DNA of 17,305 bases from Sutterella sp. (lineage in GTDB: Bacteria > Pseudomonadota > Gammaproteobacteria > Burkholderiales > Burkholderiaceae_F), in the NCBI GenBank assembly GCA_020025915.1, contig JAHHRH010000029.1:1-17305 (forward strand), in the 5' to 3' direction. Shown here piece after piece: positions 6,252-14,186 of this stretch (the stretch's first letter is position 1; each line of letters starts with the position of its first letter). Both the position numbers and the translations under genes were made by a program. Below the pieces are notes generated by a model that was not told the origin of the DNA, ran no database searches, and saw only the letters and a program-made list of their open reading frames with translations.

Positions 6252-7175
6252 ATGTTGCCAATTCCGCCCAATGCAACCCAACTATCAAACCGTTTGAGAG
6301 CGCTGATCGGTACTCTTGAACCCGTCATGCCGATTGAGGAAGTTGCTTTTTCAGTGCGTGTCGTTAACCAACTACTCGACGAAGGTCGCTCAGAAAGTGA
6401 GTGCGTAGTTACGCTACTTGCCCTTTCCATCAAGGCTCATACAGACGACATCGAAGCGCTTGCGACGCCCGATGAGTTAGCGCTAGCTACCAAGTTGGCA
6501 CTAGCCATGATGTATCCAAAGAACCTCGCTGCCCTAACCGACAAGCAACGTTATGCACTCTTGACCGTCGCAGACCTGAGGCTTTTGGATCTCCTCAACC
6601 ATGCCGAACGCCATGGTGGCCCAGAAGACGGTTGGCTCGAAGCGCCGCATGAAGTCGTTGACCCGTTTTATGACTTTTACCGCTTCGCACCATCGCATCC
6701 TTTGGCGCAACGACTCATGCGCCATTTGCTCGATTGGATTCGCGTTTTACAATATGAGCCCAACTGGGCATTATCGCAGCGTCCCGCTTTTTGGCTCATC
6801 GCACCGACAGGAAACAAGGATCTTCGGATACTCTACGACGTCTTTCGAAATTCAGGCTTTTTGATCGGCAAAAATCCGCGTCATAAAGGTCCCGCTACCA
6901 TCGATCGCATCGACAGTCACGATGTTTTAGTTGTGAGTTGTGCCATAGCGCATGAAAGCGTCTTTCGTCGCTTGATGACATCAATCGCTGCACGCTATCC
7001 TTTCATCTACGTACGCGAAATGGATCAGGCGCGTGAAGGACGAGGATTTCTCTGGGAAAAAATGCCGCAAAGCCTATTTCAAAAAGGACTCATCTTTAAA
7101 CGCATGGAAGCCTTTGCGACGCCAGACATTGATCCGCTACCAACATTTCTTGAGGCTTTTGCAGAGAGCACTTAA
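6252..7175 (+). CDS. Hypothetical protein (307 aa), possible degenerate HD-like helical domain
   Basis: I do not recognise this protein with confidence. It is soluble with no signal peptide or membrane segment. Residues ~25-120 are helical. Their order (LLDEGRSESECVVTLLALSI, then HTDDIEALATPDEL, then YALLTVADLRLLDLL) recalls the HD domain of RelA/SpoT proteins, but the His-Asp pair and the ED motif are absent, so it would not be a working hydrolase. The second half (FWLIAPTGNKDLRILYDVF, DVLVVSCAIAHESVF) looks like an alternating strand-helix fold. ATG 6252 is the first possible start, since TGA lies in frame just upstream; no clear ribosome-binding site precedes it. Length, codon use and lack of stops support a real gene. 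It stands alone beside a transposon relic. The HD comparison is weak inference. Confidence 0.65.
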   Translation: MLPIPPNATQLSNRLRALIGTLEPVMPIEEVAFSVRVVNQLLDEGRSESECVVTLLALSIKAHTDDIEALATPDELALATKLALAMMYPKNLAALTDKQRYALLTVADLRLLDLLNHAERHGGPEDGWLEAPHEVVDPFYDFYRFAPSHPLAQRLMRHLLDWIRVLQYEPNWALSQRPAFWLIAPTGNKDLRILYDVFRNSGFLIGKNPRHKGPATIDRIDSHDVLVVSCAIAHESVFRRLMTSIAARYPFIYVREMDQAREGRGFLWEKMPQSLFQKGLIFKRMEAFATPDIDPLPTFLEAFAEST

Positions 7176-7576
7176 ACTAGACAATCGCTCGCAACAGCCC
7201 GCAAAGGCTCGTCATAAACAATCATTATTAGTCTCATTGGGGTTATCTATCACCGACCATTACGGCCTTTTTATCGAACGACGAAAGACTCAATCATGAC
7301 TAAGGCACACGCCATCTTCCTTACTGAGAGAAGCCACTCAAAGCCTTAAAACGAACATCTGAACAGTCAAAAGAACGCCTCTCAAGACACAATACCAGGA
7401 TGCGCTCCCAACCTAACAGCGCCTTTAAGCAACATTCAGTTATCTTTTTTGCGTCTTTGTGCGTAACGAGCGTCACACACCGCACTTTGTCTTCGCTATC
7501 CTTATAAGCATCATGATTTGTCAGCGTGCCTCAGTCCAGATAAGTCACGCTTGAGATTCAACATTTGGAGCAAGAA
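7176..7576. other. Intergenic stretch before the winged-helix gene
   Basis: No gene, RNA gene or strong hairpin is seen. A frame continuing from 7033 to 7299 is an overlap of the 307-aa gene and has no homology I can see. A weak GCGCT/AGCGC dyad followed by CTTT lies near 7404-7425. The last part must hold the promoter of the 60-aa gene, but I see no clear -35/-10 pair; TATAAG near 7503 is the best -10. Confidence 0.3.
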
Positions 7577-7759
7577 ATGGAAGAAAAGGACGTTATCTTA
7601 GAAGCTATGAAAAAGGCCGGTGAACCCCTTAATGCCGGCAAGATTGCCGAATTAACCGGTCTTGACCGTAAAGTCGTTGATAAGGCTATGGCTACTATGA
7701 AGAAGACAGGCGAAATCGTTTCTCCGGTTCGATGCAAGTGGGAACCAGCTCAGAAGTAA
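7577..7759 (+). CDS. Small winged helix-turn-helix protein (60 aa)
   Basis: This 60-aa protein is a single winged-helix DNA-binding domain. Residues 4-13 form helix 1 (KDVILEAMKK). Residues 18-40 give the helix-turn-helix (LNAGKIAELTGLDRKVVDKA), with the recognition helix at 29-41. Residues 41-57 form the wing (KTGEIVSPVRCKW). Free-standing copies of this kind occur in many anaerobes and are annotated as putative transcriptional regulators; their targets are unknown. The start is ATG 7577, with GGAG 6 nt upstream, rather than TTG 7565, which lies before that site. It is monocistronic, with a strong terminator behind. With no sensor domain it probably acts as a dimer or is structural. Confidence 0.8.
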   Translation: MEEKDVILEAMKKAGEPLNAGKIAELTGLDRKVVDKAMATMKKTGEIVSPVRCKWEPAQK

Positions 7760-7799
7760 CCTGTTAACACTGATTTCGCCAAAGCAAAAAGGCACTTTC

Positions 7800-7834
7800 G
7801 AAGGTCACTGATTCGTCAGGACCTTCTTTTTTTT
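7800..7834 (+). terminator. Rho-independent terminator of the winged-helix gene
   Basis: GAAGGTC (7800-7806) pairs with GACCTTC (7820-7826). The stem is extended past one bulged A by CTGA/TCAG closed by a stable TTCG tetraloop, and eight T residues follow. Confidence 0.93.
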
Positions 7835-7862
7835 GATGTTTGGATAGCCCAAACCTAGTGGT

Positions 7863-7880
7863 AATATAAATTTTTATATT
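7863..7880. repeat. AT-rich perfect palindrome upstream of aldehyde dehydrogenase
   Basis: AATATAAA and TTTATATT are separated by TT, a perfect 8-2-8 dyad about 170 nt upstream of the putative promoter. A second dyad, CTGATC-gact-GATCAG, lies near 7936-7951. Either could be an operator or bent-DNA site. The rest of the 7835-8031 gap shows nothing else. Confidence 0.35.
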
Positions 7881-8031
7881 TCTTAACAACTTCTATTGTC
7901 ATATTTACGTGGCGACTTAGGCATTTTTTCGACCTGATCGACTGATCAGCTTAGGTTTGGCTGTAGCAGGTTATTCATCTTAATTCCTTTTAATTAGGCC
8001 TAAAAGTTAATCAAAACACTCCGTTTAGCCA

Positions 8032-8060
8032 ATGACAAGGCTTTTTCTGCGTCCTATATT
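8032..8060 (+). promoter_or_regulatory. Sigma70-type promoter of the aldehyde dehydrogenase gene
   Basis: ATGACA (8032-8037), a 17-nt spacer and TATATT (8055-8060) match the -35 and -10 consensus at 5 of 6 positions each. Transcription would start near 8067, giving a leader of about 90 nt before the ATG at 8157. Confidence 0.6.
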
Positions 8061-8156
8061 GAACTTAACCGCGAGCCAAGAGCATCGTAAATCACGACTG
8101 AAAGTCGACTGCTCATACATCTCGCACGAATAAACTTTTCTATAGGGTCATTGAAA

Positions 8157-9617
8157 ATGTCTTACATTGATGCTAAGTACGACCTGCTGATTAATGGTGA
8201 ATGGGTACCTGCCGAAGGTGGCGAAACGTTTGAAACGTTCAATCCCGCCACGGGCGAAAAGCTGGCCGACTGTGCCAATGCGTCTCCGGCCGATATTGAT
8301 CGCGCCGTTGAGGCCGCACGTGCAGCGTTCCCGACCTGGTCTAAGACCGCTCCTGCTGAACGCGCCAACCTCCTTTTGAAGGTGGCCGACCTGATTGAAG
8401 CCAACGCAGAACGTTTGGCCATGGCTGAAACGCTCGACAACGGTAAGCCAATTCGAGAAACCACGTTGGTTGACGTGCCGCTTTCTGTTGACCACTTCCG
8501 CTACTTTGCGGGCTGCTTACGTGCCGAAGAAGGATCTGCTGTCTTGATTGACAATAACACAATGTCCATCGTCGTCAATGAACCCGTCGGTGTCGTAGGT
8601 CAGGTCATTCCTTGGAACTTCCCGCTTCTCATGGGGGCCTGGAAGATTGCCCCGGCCTTGGCCGCAGGTAACACGGTCGTGATAAAGTCTTCGTCGACGA
8701 CGCCTGTGTCGCTCTTTGAACTTGGCAAGCTTTTGAACCAAGTATTGCCCGCTGGTGTCGTGAACATCATCTCGGGTCGCGGTGCTCGTGCGGGTCAGGC
8801 CATGCTTGATCACCCGGGCTTTGACAAACTCGCCTTTACGGGCTCGACCGAAGTGGGTTACAAGGTCGCCGAAGCAGCTGCCAAGCGTCTTGTGCCGGCC
8901 ACGCTCGAACTCGGTGGTAAGTCTGCCAACATCGTCTTTGATGACGCACCGCTTGAAAAGGCCATCGAAGGCGCTCAGATCGGGATTCTCTTTAATCAGG
9001 GTCAGGTTTGCTGCGCAGGGTCTCGAATCTTCGTGCAGGAAGGTATCTACGACACCTTCATTGAAAAACTCTCTGAAGCCTTCAAGAAGATTAAGGTGGG
9101 TGACCCGACGGATATGGAAACCCAGATGGGTACCCAAATTAACGAAGGTCAGCTCAACAAGATCTGCGCTTGCATCGATGTCGGCGTCAAGGAAGGCGCA
9201 CGCGTCCTTACGGGGGGCAAGCGTCATGGTGACAAGGGTGCCTTCATGCAGCCCACCCTCTTGGTTGACGTCAAGAACGACATGACGGTGGCTCAAGAAG
9301 AAATCTTTGGCCCGGTCGCTGTGGTCGTGAAGTTTAAGGACGAAGAAGAAGTCATTCGTTTGGCCAACGAAAGCGAATACGGTCTCGGCGGCGCCGTTTG
9401 GACGCGTGACATCAACCGCGCTATGCGTGTCGCTCGCGACGTTCGCACTGGTCGCATGTGGGTCAACACCTATAACGAACTCCCGGCACACGCTCCGTTC
9501 GGTGGCTACAAGAAGTCGGGGATTGGTCGCGAAACCCACAAGATGATGCTCTCGCACTACAGCCAGACGAAGAACATCTTCATTTCGCTCAACGAATCTA
9601 AGCGCGGTTTCTACTAA
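8157..9617 (+). CDS. NAD(P)-dependent aldehyde dehydrogenase (acetaldehyde dehydrogenase type)
   Basis: This 486-aa enzyme of the ALDH superfamily oxidises an aldehyde to its acid, most likely acetaldehyde or another short aliphatic aldehyde, in the cytoplasm. All core elements are present: PWNFP with Asn154, the cofactor lysine Lys177, FTGSTEVG (227-234), the general base Glu251 in ELGGK, catalytic Cys285 in GQVCCAGSR, EEIFGPV, and the C-terminal PFGGYKKSGIGRE. Closest resemblance is to the AldB/ExaC-like group. Where NAD-specific enzymes have a Glu three residues after the lysine, this one has KSSS (Ser180), which may relax the preference toward NADP. Start is ATG 8157 (weak AGGG upstream), not TTG 8151. 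It is monocistronic, with its own promoter and terminator. It could act with the alcohol dehydrogenase further along, though they are not co-transcribed. Confidence 0.93.
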   Translation: MSYIDAKYDLLINGEWVPAEGGETFETFNPATGEKLADCANASPADIDRAVEAARAAFPTWSKTAPAERANLLLKVADLIEANAERLAMAETLDNGKPIRETTLVDVPLSVDHFRYFAGCLRAEEGSAVLIDNNTMSIVVNEPVGVVGQVIPWNFPLLMGAWKIAPALAAGNTVVIKSSSTTPVSLFELGKLLNQVLPAGVVNIISGRGARAGQAMLDHPGFDKLAFTGSTEVGYKVAEAAAKRLVPATLELGGKSANIVFDDAPLEKAIEGAQIGILFNQGQVCCAGSRIFVQEGIYDTFIEKLSEAFKKIKVGDPTDMETQMGTQINEGQLNKICACIDVGVKEGARVLTGGKRHGDKGAFMQPTLLVDVKNDMTVAQEEIFGPVAVVVKFKDEEEVIRLANESEYGLGGAVWTRDINRAMRVARDVRTGRMWVNTYNELPAHAPFGGYKKSGIGRETHKMMLSHYSQTKNIFISLNESKRGFY

Positions 9618-9640
9618 ACGACTGAATAGTTCAGCCTATC

Positions 9641-9681
9641 AAAAGAGGTCGGTGGTGTCACGACATCGACCTCTTGGTTTT
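9641..9681. terminator. Bidirectional terminator between convergent genes
   Basis: AAGAGGTCG (9643-9651) and CGACCTCTT (9667-9675) form a perfect 9-bp stem. The plus strand continues GGTTTT and the minus strand TT after the stem, so it can serve both the aldehyde dehydrogenase and the convergent DUF4357 gene. Confidence 0.75.
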
Positions 9682-9709
9682 GAATGTCATCAGATCAATA
9701 TCGTTTGAC

Positions 9710-10537
9710 TTAGCGTTTCGCGTTACGGGCATTCAAGCGATCCACCAACGTGTCGCCTTCATCGGTTTCCCAATAACTCGCACTCGCATAGGTACGCATC
9801 ACAATCGAAGCCGCCTGAATATGAGACCTTAGGGACACATCACGCGCAAATTGCCAAACGCCATCGATCTTTACAAGCGATCCATCATCCACCAAGCGTT
9901 TAATGGCTTCACGCACGGGCACAATCAGACTCGGCGTCGCATCCATGGGTGAACAGCGGCTACCCGCCAAAATCTTAATGCCAGCCCGCAATAACACAGC
10001 TTTCGCGTCTGCCCCACGCCCATGGCAATAAAGGGCTAAACCAGGATGTGCCGCACCATAAGCATCGGCGCTATCTTGAGGGCGTACCGTGAGCCACGCC
10101 GGCACATCACCAAACACTGTCGCTAAATCAATCCACGCTTGAGGTAAAGATGATTGAACTGGATCCGTTGCAAGGCCATCTAAAAAAACGACGTTAGGAA
10201 GTAAGCTCACAAGATAACGCACGGTCGCTTCATGTTGTTGGGCATTGGCACAACCCAAAGCCGTGACACTCGTAAAAGGCGTACGACCTGCTTCGGGCAA
10301 ATACTGTGTAACCATCTCACCAACCACCCCAGAAGCAACCGCAGCGACCATGCGCCCTGGCAACGCATCAGGCCCCATTAATACCAACACAGCTTCACGG
10401 TGCCCGAGTTCAGCTAACACCTCACGGCCTACCCCTTTGGCAGGAAAAACCGAATAAAACACATCACCCTCAAAGGCCGTCTTTGCCCCAGCGAGCGTGC
10501 CTTCATGAAGCCACAATTGAATATCACGTCGAGCCAT
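9710..10537 (-). CDS. DUF4357-domain protein of unknown function (275 aa)
   Basis: The C-terminal part, about residues 185-255, fits the DUF4357 pattern: a GIKILAGSR strand-loop, a helical stretch ending in LVDDGSLV, and SLRSHIQAASIVM before a tryptophan (YWET). DUF4357 is a small module found at the C terminus of nucleases and restriction- or recombination-related proteins; its role is not established. The N-terminal ~180 residues (LWLHEGTLAGAK, VFYSVFPAKGVGREVLAELG, AVLVLMGPDALPGRM) do not match the GIY-YIG nuclease often paired with it, and I do not recognise them. There is no signal peptide or membrane segment. The start at 10537 has GGAGG 9 nt upstream; a longer frame to 10594 runs through that site. 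The gene stands alone on the minus strand, divergent from feoAB. Confidence 0.75.
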   Translation of the reverse strand: MARRDIQLWLHEGTLAGAKTAFEGDVFYSVFPAKGVGREVLAELGHREAVLVLMGPDALPGRMVAAVASGVVGEMVTQYLPEAGRTPFTSVTALGCANAQQHEATVRYLVSLLPNVVFLDGLATDPVQSSLPQAWIDLATVFGDVPAWLTVRPQDSADAYGAAHPGLALYCHGRGADAKAVLLRAGIKILAGSRCSPMDATPSLIVPVREAIKRLVDDGSLVKIDGVWQFARDVSLRSHIQAASIVMRTYASASYWETDEGDTLVDRLNARNAKR

Positions 10538-10594
10538 AAGCTCAAACCTCCATTTGTTATTGCGTTCTTCTTGACATTGTACCGAGGCCACCAT

Positions 10595-10614
10595 GGTGCT
10601 GTAAGCACCTTTTT
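10595..10614 (+). terminator. Short hairpin with T run upstream of the DUF4357 gene
   Basis: GGTGCT-gta-AGCACC followed by five T residues has the form of a small plus-strand terminator. No plus-strand gene precedes it, so it may be chance or may stop antisense transcription. Confidence 0.25.
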
Positions 10615-10650
10615 CGATTGACGTTTTCTATTGTCCTCATCACTTTTATA

Positions 10651-10665
10651 ATTAATGATATTAAT
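10651..10665. promoter_or_regulatory. AT-rich dyad between DUF4357 and feoA
   Basis: ATTAAT-gat-ATTAAT is a perfect 6-3-6 dyad in the divergent intergenic region. It could be an operator, possibly a poor Fur-like site given its hexamer-repeat look, but it is also the kind of palindrome AT-rich promoter DNA produces by chance. Confidence 0.25.
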
Positions 10666-10784
10666 TCCCATTTAACCTAAATCAAACTTTTTGACCTCCT
10701 GTTTACAAAACCAAGCGATAAAAATCCATAACTTCTCCTCTCTACAAGACGATTCAGACCAAAAACCTTATTTTTACCATGGAT

Positions 10785-10813
10785 TTGCGCCAGGAATGAT
10801 TCTCAGTTATATT
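10785..10813 (+). promoter_or_regulatory. feoAB promoter with possible overlapping Fur box
   Basis: TTGCGC (10785-10790), a 17-nt spacer and TATATT (10808-10813) form a plausible sigma70 promoter. The sequence from 10794, GAATGATTCTCAGTTAT, resembles proteobacterial Fur boxes and covers the spacer and -10, the usual position for repression of iron uptake by iron-loaded Fur. The leader would be about 100 nt. No Fur gene is in the window. Confidence 0.45.
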
Positions 10814-10918
10814 CGTCTAAGCTCCGTTTTGACACTACGGAAAGATTCGGTTGCTCGTTCATTTTGTGCTTGAACGCCTAGCCACCTCATTTAAAACTAC
10901 ATTGAATAAAGGCACATC

Positions 10919-11149
10919 ATGCTGCTTAAAGAATTACAACCAGGTACCCGCGGTCGCGTCGTTGCCTACAGCAAAGCCTCGCCTGACTATCGTCGTCGTT
11001 TGTTGACCTTAGGTGCCGTACCTGGCACTCCATTTGAAGTGGTGCGTATTGCGCCCTTAGGCGATCCTGTTGAAATCCGCGTGCGCGGTAGCATGATCAG
11101 TGTACGTCGTGACGAAGCGACCATCATGGAAGTCACTGCTCTTAAATAA
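10919..11149 (+). CDS. feoA: FeoA, SH3-like accessory protein of ferrous iron transport
   Basis: This 76-aa protein is the small cytoplasmic FeoA partner of FeoB, an SH3-like beta-barrel required for ferrous iron uptake in several bacteria. Family features are the opening LLKELQPGTRGRVV, the central RRRLLTLGAVPGTPFEVVR and the closing GDPVEIRVRGSMISVRRDEA. Length is typical (75-85 aa). AAAGG lies about 8 nt before the ATG. It is the first gene of a two-gene operon, with feoB starting 30 nt after its stop and no terminator between. No feoC follows feoB. Confidence 0.93.
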   Translation: MLLKELQPGTRGRVVAYSKASPDYRRRLLTLGAVPGTPFEVVRIAPLGDPVEIRVRGSMISVRRDEATIMEVTALK

Positions 11150-11179
11150 CCTTGCCACCCCTCATATTGAAGTAACACT

Positions 11180-13537
11180 ATGACAACGAATAAAAAAGCG
11201 ATCTGTGTGGTCGGCAATCCGAACTGCGGTAAAACCACACTCTTTAATGCGCTCACAGGCGCCAAGCAAGACGTAGGCAACTGGCCTGGTGTCACCGTAG
11301 AAAAAAAGACTGGCTATTACGCCTGGAAGGGCGAAAACGTCGAAATCACGGACTTACCAGGGATTTACTCCATCACGCCATCGGCCTCTTCAGGCGAAGA
11401 TGAACGTGTGGCACGTGACTACATCCTGACGGGTGAAACCGAATGCGTTATCAATATCGTCGATGCCTCGAACCTTGAACGCAATCTCTACCTCACGGAA
11501 CAACTCATCGAAATGCGCGTCCCGATGATGGTCGTCGTGAACATGCTTGACGTCGCCAAGCAGCAGAAGATGGAAATCCGCCTCAACGAACTCGAAAAGG
11601 CCTTAGGTTGTCCGGTCGTTGGAATTGTAGCGTCTCGCGATAGCGGCATTGACGAACTCAAAAACCGTATTCATGCGTTCCTTGAAAATCCGGTCGTTCC
11701 ACCCGTTCAAGTGCGCTTTGACCAACGCATCCGTGAAACACTCGACAAGATCGAGGCGGAATTAGCCGCTGCCAATGTCGCTCGTCCTCGCTGGTTCGCA
11801 CTTCAGATGGTGGAGTATGCGCCTGGTATTGACGAAAAGTTGCCAAAAAACACCTTTGAGCGCATTAAGCCCTTGCTTGATCCATTGTCCGCTGACTTTG
11901 ATCACGATCTTGATATCGCTGTCGCAACGGCTCGCTACCAGACCGTCGAACAAATTGCTCAAAAAGTCATTGTGCATACAGGTGAAGTTAAGGCCACACT
12001 GACCGAAAAGATTGACCGCATTGTGCTCAACCGTTGGTTGGGTCTTCCGATCTTCTTATTCGTCATGTACGTGATGTTCCTCTTCACTCAAAACCTTGGC
12101 GCCGCCTTTATCGACTTCTTCGATATTTTGGTGGGCGGCGTGATGGTTGATGGGGTCGGTGCGCTCCTTACGTCTATAGGTGCCCCCGATTGGCTTCGCG
12201 TGATACTTGCCAATGGCGTTGGTGGTGGTATCCAAACCGTGGCCACCTTCATCCCTGTGGTGTTCTTCCTCTTTTTCTTCTTGGCAATCCTTGAGTCGTC
12301 TGGTTACATGGCACGCGCTGCGTTCGTCATGGACCGTCTGATGCGCGCTTTGGGTTTACCAGGCAAGGCCTTTGTGCCACTTCTTGTGGGTTTTGGTTGT
12401 AACGTGCCAGCCATCATGGCCACTCGCACGATGGATCGTGCCTCTGACCGTATTATCACGATCATGATGGCACCCTTTATGAGTTGCGGTGCTCGTTTGC
12501 CGGTGTACGTCCTCTTTGCAACGGCCTTTTTCCCGACTAACGGTCAGAACCTTGTGTTCGCGCTCTATTTGATCGGTATTCTTGCCGCCATCGTGACGGG
12601 GCTTCTTTTAAAGAAGGTTGCTCTCCCTGGGGCTGCTTCAGCTTTCGTGATGGAAATTCCACCCTATCACGTCCCGACCGTCAAGCGCGTCATGCTTCGT
12701 ACGTGGGATCGCTTGAAGTCCTTCGTGATGCACGCTGGTCGTTTGATCGTCGTAATCGTTGCCTGCTTGTCGATTCTTAACTCCATGGGTACCGATGGTT
12801 CCTTTGGTAACGAAGACAGCAAGAATTCGGTGCTCTCCGAAATCGGCCGTACGATTGTGCCTGTCCTTGAACCGATGGGGGTCTCGAACGAGAACTGGCC
12901 GGCTGCAGTGGGTATCTTCACGGGTGTCCTTGCCAAAGAAGCTGTGGTTGGCACGATGAACTCACTCTACGACAGCATGGCACGTACAGCTAATGCTGAA
13001 GCTGGCATTGAACCCGAAGAGAGCGAAGATGAAGCGGGTTGGTCTTTAGCGACGATCGTGACCGAAGCCACGACAGCCGTCAAAAATAACTTGGCAGACC
13101 TTGGTGGTGCGCTCCTTGACCCAGCTGGCATTCATGTGGACGATCTATCTGACACGGCGGCCGCAGCAGAAGAGCAAGAAGTTGCGCTCGATACGATCGG
13201 CATGATGCAACAACTCTTTGGGGGTTCGCTCGCTGCCTTTAGCTACCTCTTGATGGTGCTTCTCTACATGCCTTGCGGCGCGGCTGTGGCTGCCGTCTGG
13301 CGTGAAGCGGGTACACGTTGGACGCTCTTTCTCTGCGCTTGGACGACAAGCTTAGGTTATAGCGCTGCCACGATTGTCTACCGCTTAGGTACCTTCTCTG
13401 ACAACCCTGTCTACTCAGCGACCGCGATCACAATCTGCTTGGCTCTCTTGGGTGGCATGATCCTCTGGATGAAGAGCTTCGCTAAGAAGCACGGTGGCAA
13501 CGGTCGTAAGGTCATCCCGATCTTCGCAGTCCGCTAA
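11180..13537 (+). CDS. feoB: FeoB, GTP-dependent ferrous iron transporter
   Basis: This 785-aa inner-membrane protein imports Fe(II). Its N-terminal GTPase has all G motifs: GNPNCGKTT (12-20), the switch region GNWPGVTVEKK with the G2 threonine, DLPG (58-61), NMLD (121-124, the NKxD site with Met in place of Lys) and SRDSG (152-156). Residues ~170-275 are the helical GDI-like spacer. From WLGLPIF (286) follow the membrane segments and two Gate motifs, with the conserved GFGCNVPA (404-411) and the MSCGARLP segment (434-441), then LAKEAVVGT (594-602) and YMPCGAA (706 onward). Residues ~605-690 form a long acidic soluble insert before the last helices, as in full-length proteobacterial FeoB (E. 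coli 773 aa). Co-transcribed with feoA, possibly Fur-controlled, and ended by the terminator at 13558. Confidence 0.96.
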   Translation: MTTNKKAICVVGNPNCGKTTLFNALTGAKQDVGNWPGVTVEKKTGYYAWKGENVEITDLPGIYSITPSASSGEDERVARDYILTGETECVINIVDASNLERNLYLTEQLIEMRVPMMVVVNMLDVAKQQKMEIRLNELEKALGCPVVGIVASRDSGIDELKNRIHAFLENPVVPPVQVRFDQRIRETLDKIEAELAAANVARPRWFALQMVEYAPGIDEKLPKNTFERIKPLLDPLSADFDHDLDIAVATARYQTVEQIAQKVIVHTGEVKATLTEKIDRIVLNRWLGLPIFLFVMYVMFLFTQNLGAAFIDFFDILVGGVMVDGVGALLTSIGAPDWLRVILANGVGGGIQTVATFIPVVFFLFFFLAILESSGYMARAAFVMDRLMRALGLPGKAFVPLLVGFGCNVPAIMATRTMDRASDRIITIMMAPFMSCGARLPVYVLFATAFFPTNGQNLVFALYLIGILAAIVTGLLLKKVALPGAASAFVMEIPPYHVPTVKRVMLRTWDRLKSFVMHAGRLIVVIVACLSILNSMGTDGSFGNEDSKNSVLSEIGRTIVPVLEPMGVSNENWPAAVGIFTGVLAKEAVVGTMNSLYDSMARTANAEAGIEPEESEDEAGWSLATIVTEATTAVKNNLADLGGALLDPAGIHVDDLSDTAAAAEEQEVALDTIGMMQQLFGGSLAAFSYLLMVLLYMPCGAAVAAVWREAGTRWTLFLCAWTTSLGYSAATIVYRLGTFSDNPVYSATAITICLALLGGMILWMKSFAKKHGGNGRKVIPIFAVR

Positions 13538-13557
13538 AGAACACCACCCCTAACCTC

Positions 13558-13585
13558 AACCCGACGGTGAAAATCGTCGGGTTTT
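13558..13585 (+). terminator. Rho-independent terminator of feoAB
   Basis: AACCCGACG (13558-13566) pairs with CGTCGGGTT (13575-13583), running into TTTT. It lies 20 nt past the feoB stop codon. Confidence 0.85.
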
Positions 13586-13670
13586 GATGACGAATCGATG
13601 TCTTATCCATGACTTTGAAAACCTTTGTTAACCAGCAGCTGTTTAGCCACCCAAGTCACTCAACTTCATG

Positions 13671-13975
13671 TATAGTTCGTTCTGCCAGTAAGACAGACCT
13701 CACGAGACGCGAGGGTCAACCGTTAAAAATGTAAGCCTTTGAAACACTTAGGGTTTTCAGGTTGCATCAAAAACTGAAGTCTGTTAAAGTTGGTGTGTTG
13801 TCGGTGTTGTGGTTACTTGCGTATCTGATCATCTTCGATGCATTTTAAGTCGCTGTTGGGAGTCCATTCGATCTACTGTCGTTGCTGTGTAGATTGAGCT
13901 TGAAAGACGCTCGAGGTGATTAGAGCCACAATCCACAAAGCGTGGGACATGAATTAGTCATGTCCCAATTTTTTT
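13671..13975 (+). ncRNA. Candidate orphan small RNA (about 290 nt)
   Basis: The stretch between the feoB terminator and the broken M20 gene has no convincing ORF, yet ends in a textbook terminator. TATAGT at 13671-13676 could be a -10, though no good -35 lies 16-18 nt upstream. A transcript starting near 13683 would begin with a hairpin (GACCTC/GAGGGTC, about 13695-13717) and end at the terminator after about 290 nt. Only very short ORFs without a ribosome-binding site occur (for example a 19-codon one from 13838). It does not show the sequence marks of tmRNA, RNase P RNA or SRP RNA. Strand and 3' end are fairly clear; the 5' end is a guess. Confidence 0.4.
13944..13975 (+). terminator. Strong Rho-independent terminator with no upstream gene
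   Basis: GGGACATGA (13944-13952) and TCATGTCCC (13958-13966) pair perfectly around ATTAG, followed by AA and seven T residues. The nearest plus-strand gene upstream, feoB, already has its own terminator about 370 nt earlier. Confidence 0.9.
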
Positions 13976-14123
13976 GTCTAAATTTTCTTAGCTAATACCC
14001 GTTGTGCCCGCACTTCTATCAAGTGCAATGTGTACGCCTTCGTTGGTTTTCCTCACCAAGTCACGCAAAGATCACACTCTAACAAGACTATTTTGCGTTA
14101 ATACATTACACATAATTTTCGAA

Positions 14124-14155
14124 ATAAAAAGCGATGGTTGTTTAGACCATCGCTT
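14124..14155 (-). terminator. Terminator of the broken M20 gene
   Basis: Read on the minus strand, AAGCGATGGT and ACCATCGCTT (14129-14138 and 14146-14155) form a perfect 10-bp stem. It is followed by a T-rich tract (TTTATTT), about 30 nt past the old stop codon. Confidence 0.8.
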
Positions 14156-14186
14156 CTTTAACTAGCTACTCGAAATCAATCGCCGT

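Noticed and set aside
8517..9557. 346-codon open frame on the minus strand
   Set aside because: It is antisense to the aldehyde dehydrogenase and has no family resemblance; long antisense frames are common opposite such codon usage.
13691..13705. CCTCACGAGA shared with the structured RNA near 1770 (opposite strand)
   Set aside because: The similarity ends after about ten bases and the flanks do not align, so chance is the simplest explanation.
13838..13897. Nineteen-codon ORF inside the candidate small RNA
   Set aside because: No ribosome-binding site; the Cys-rich tail (CRCC) alone is not enough to call a peptide.
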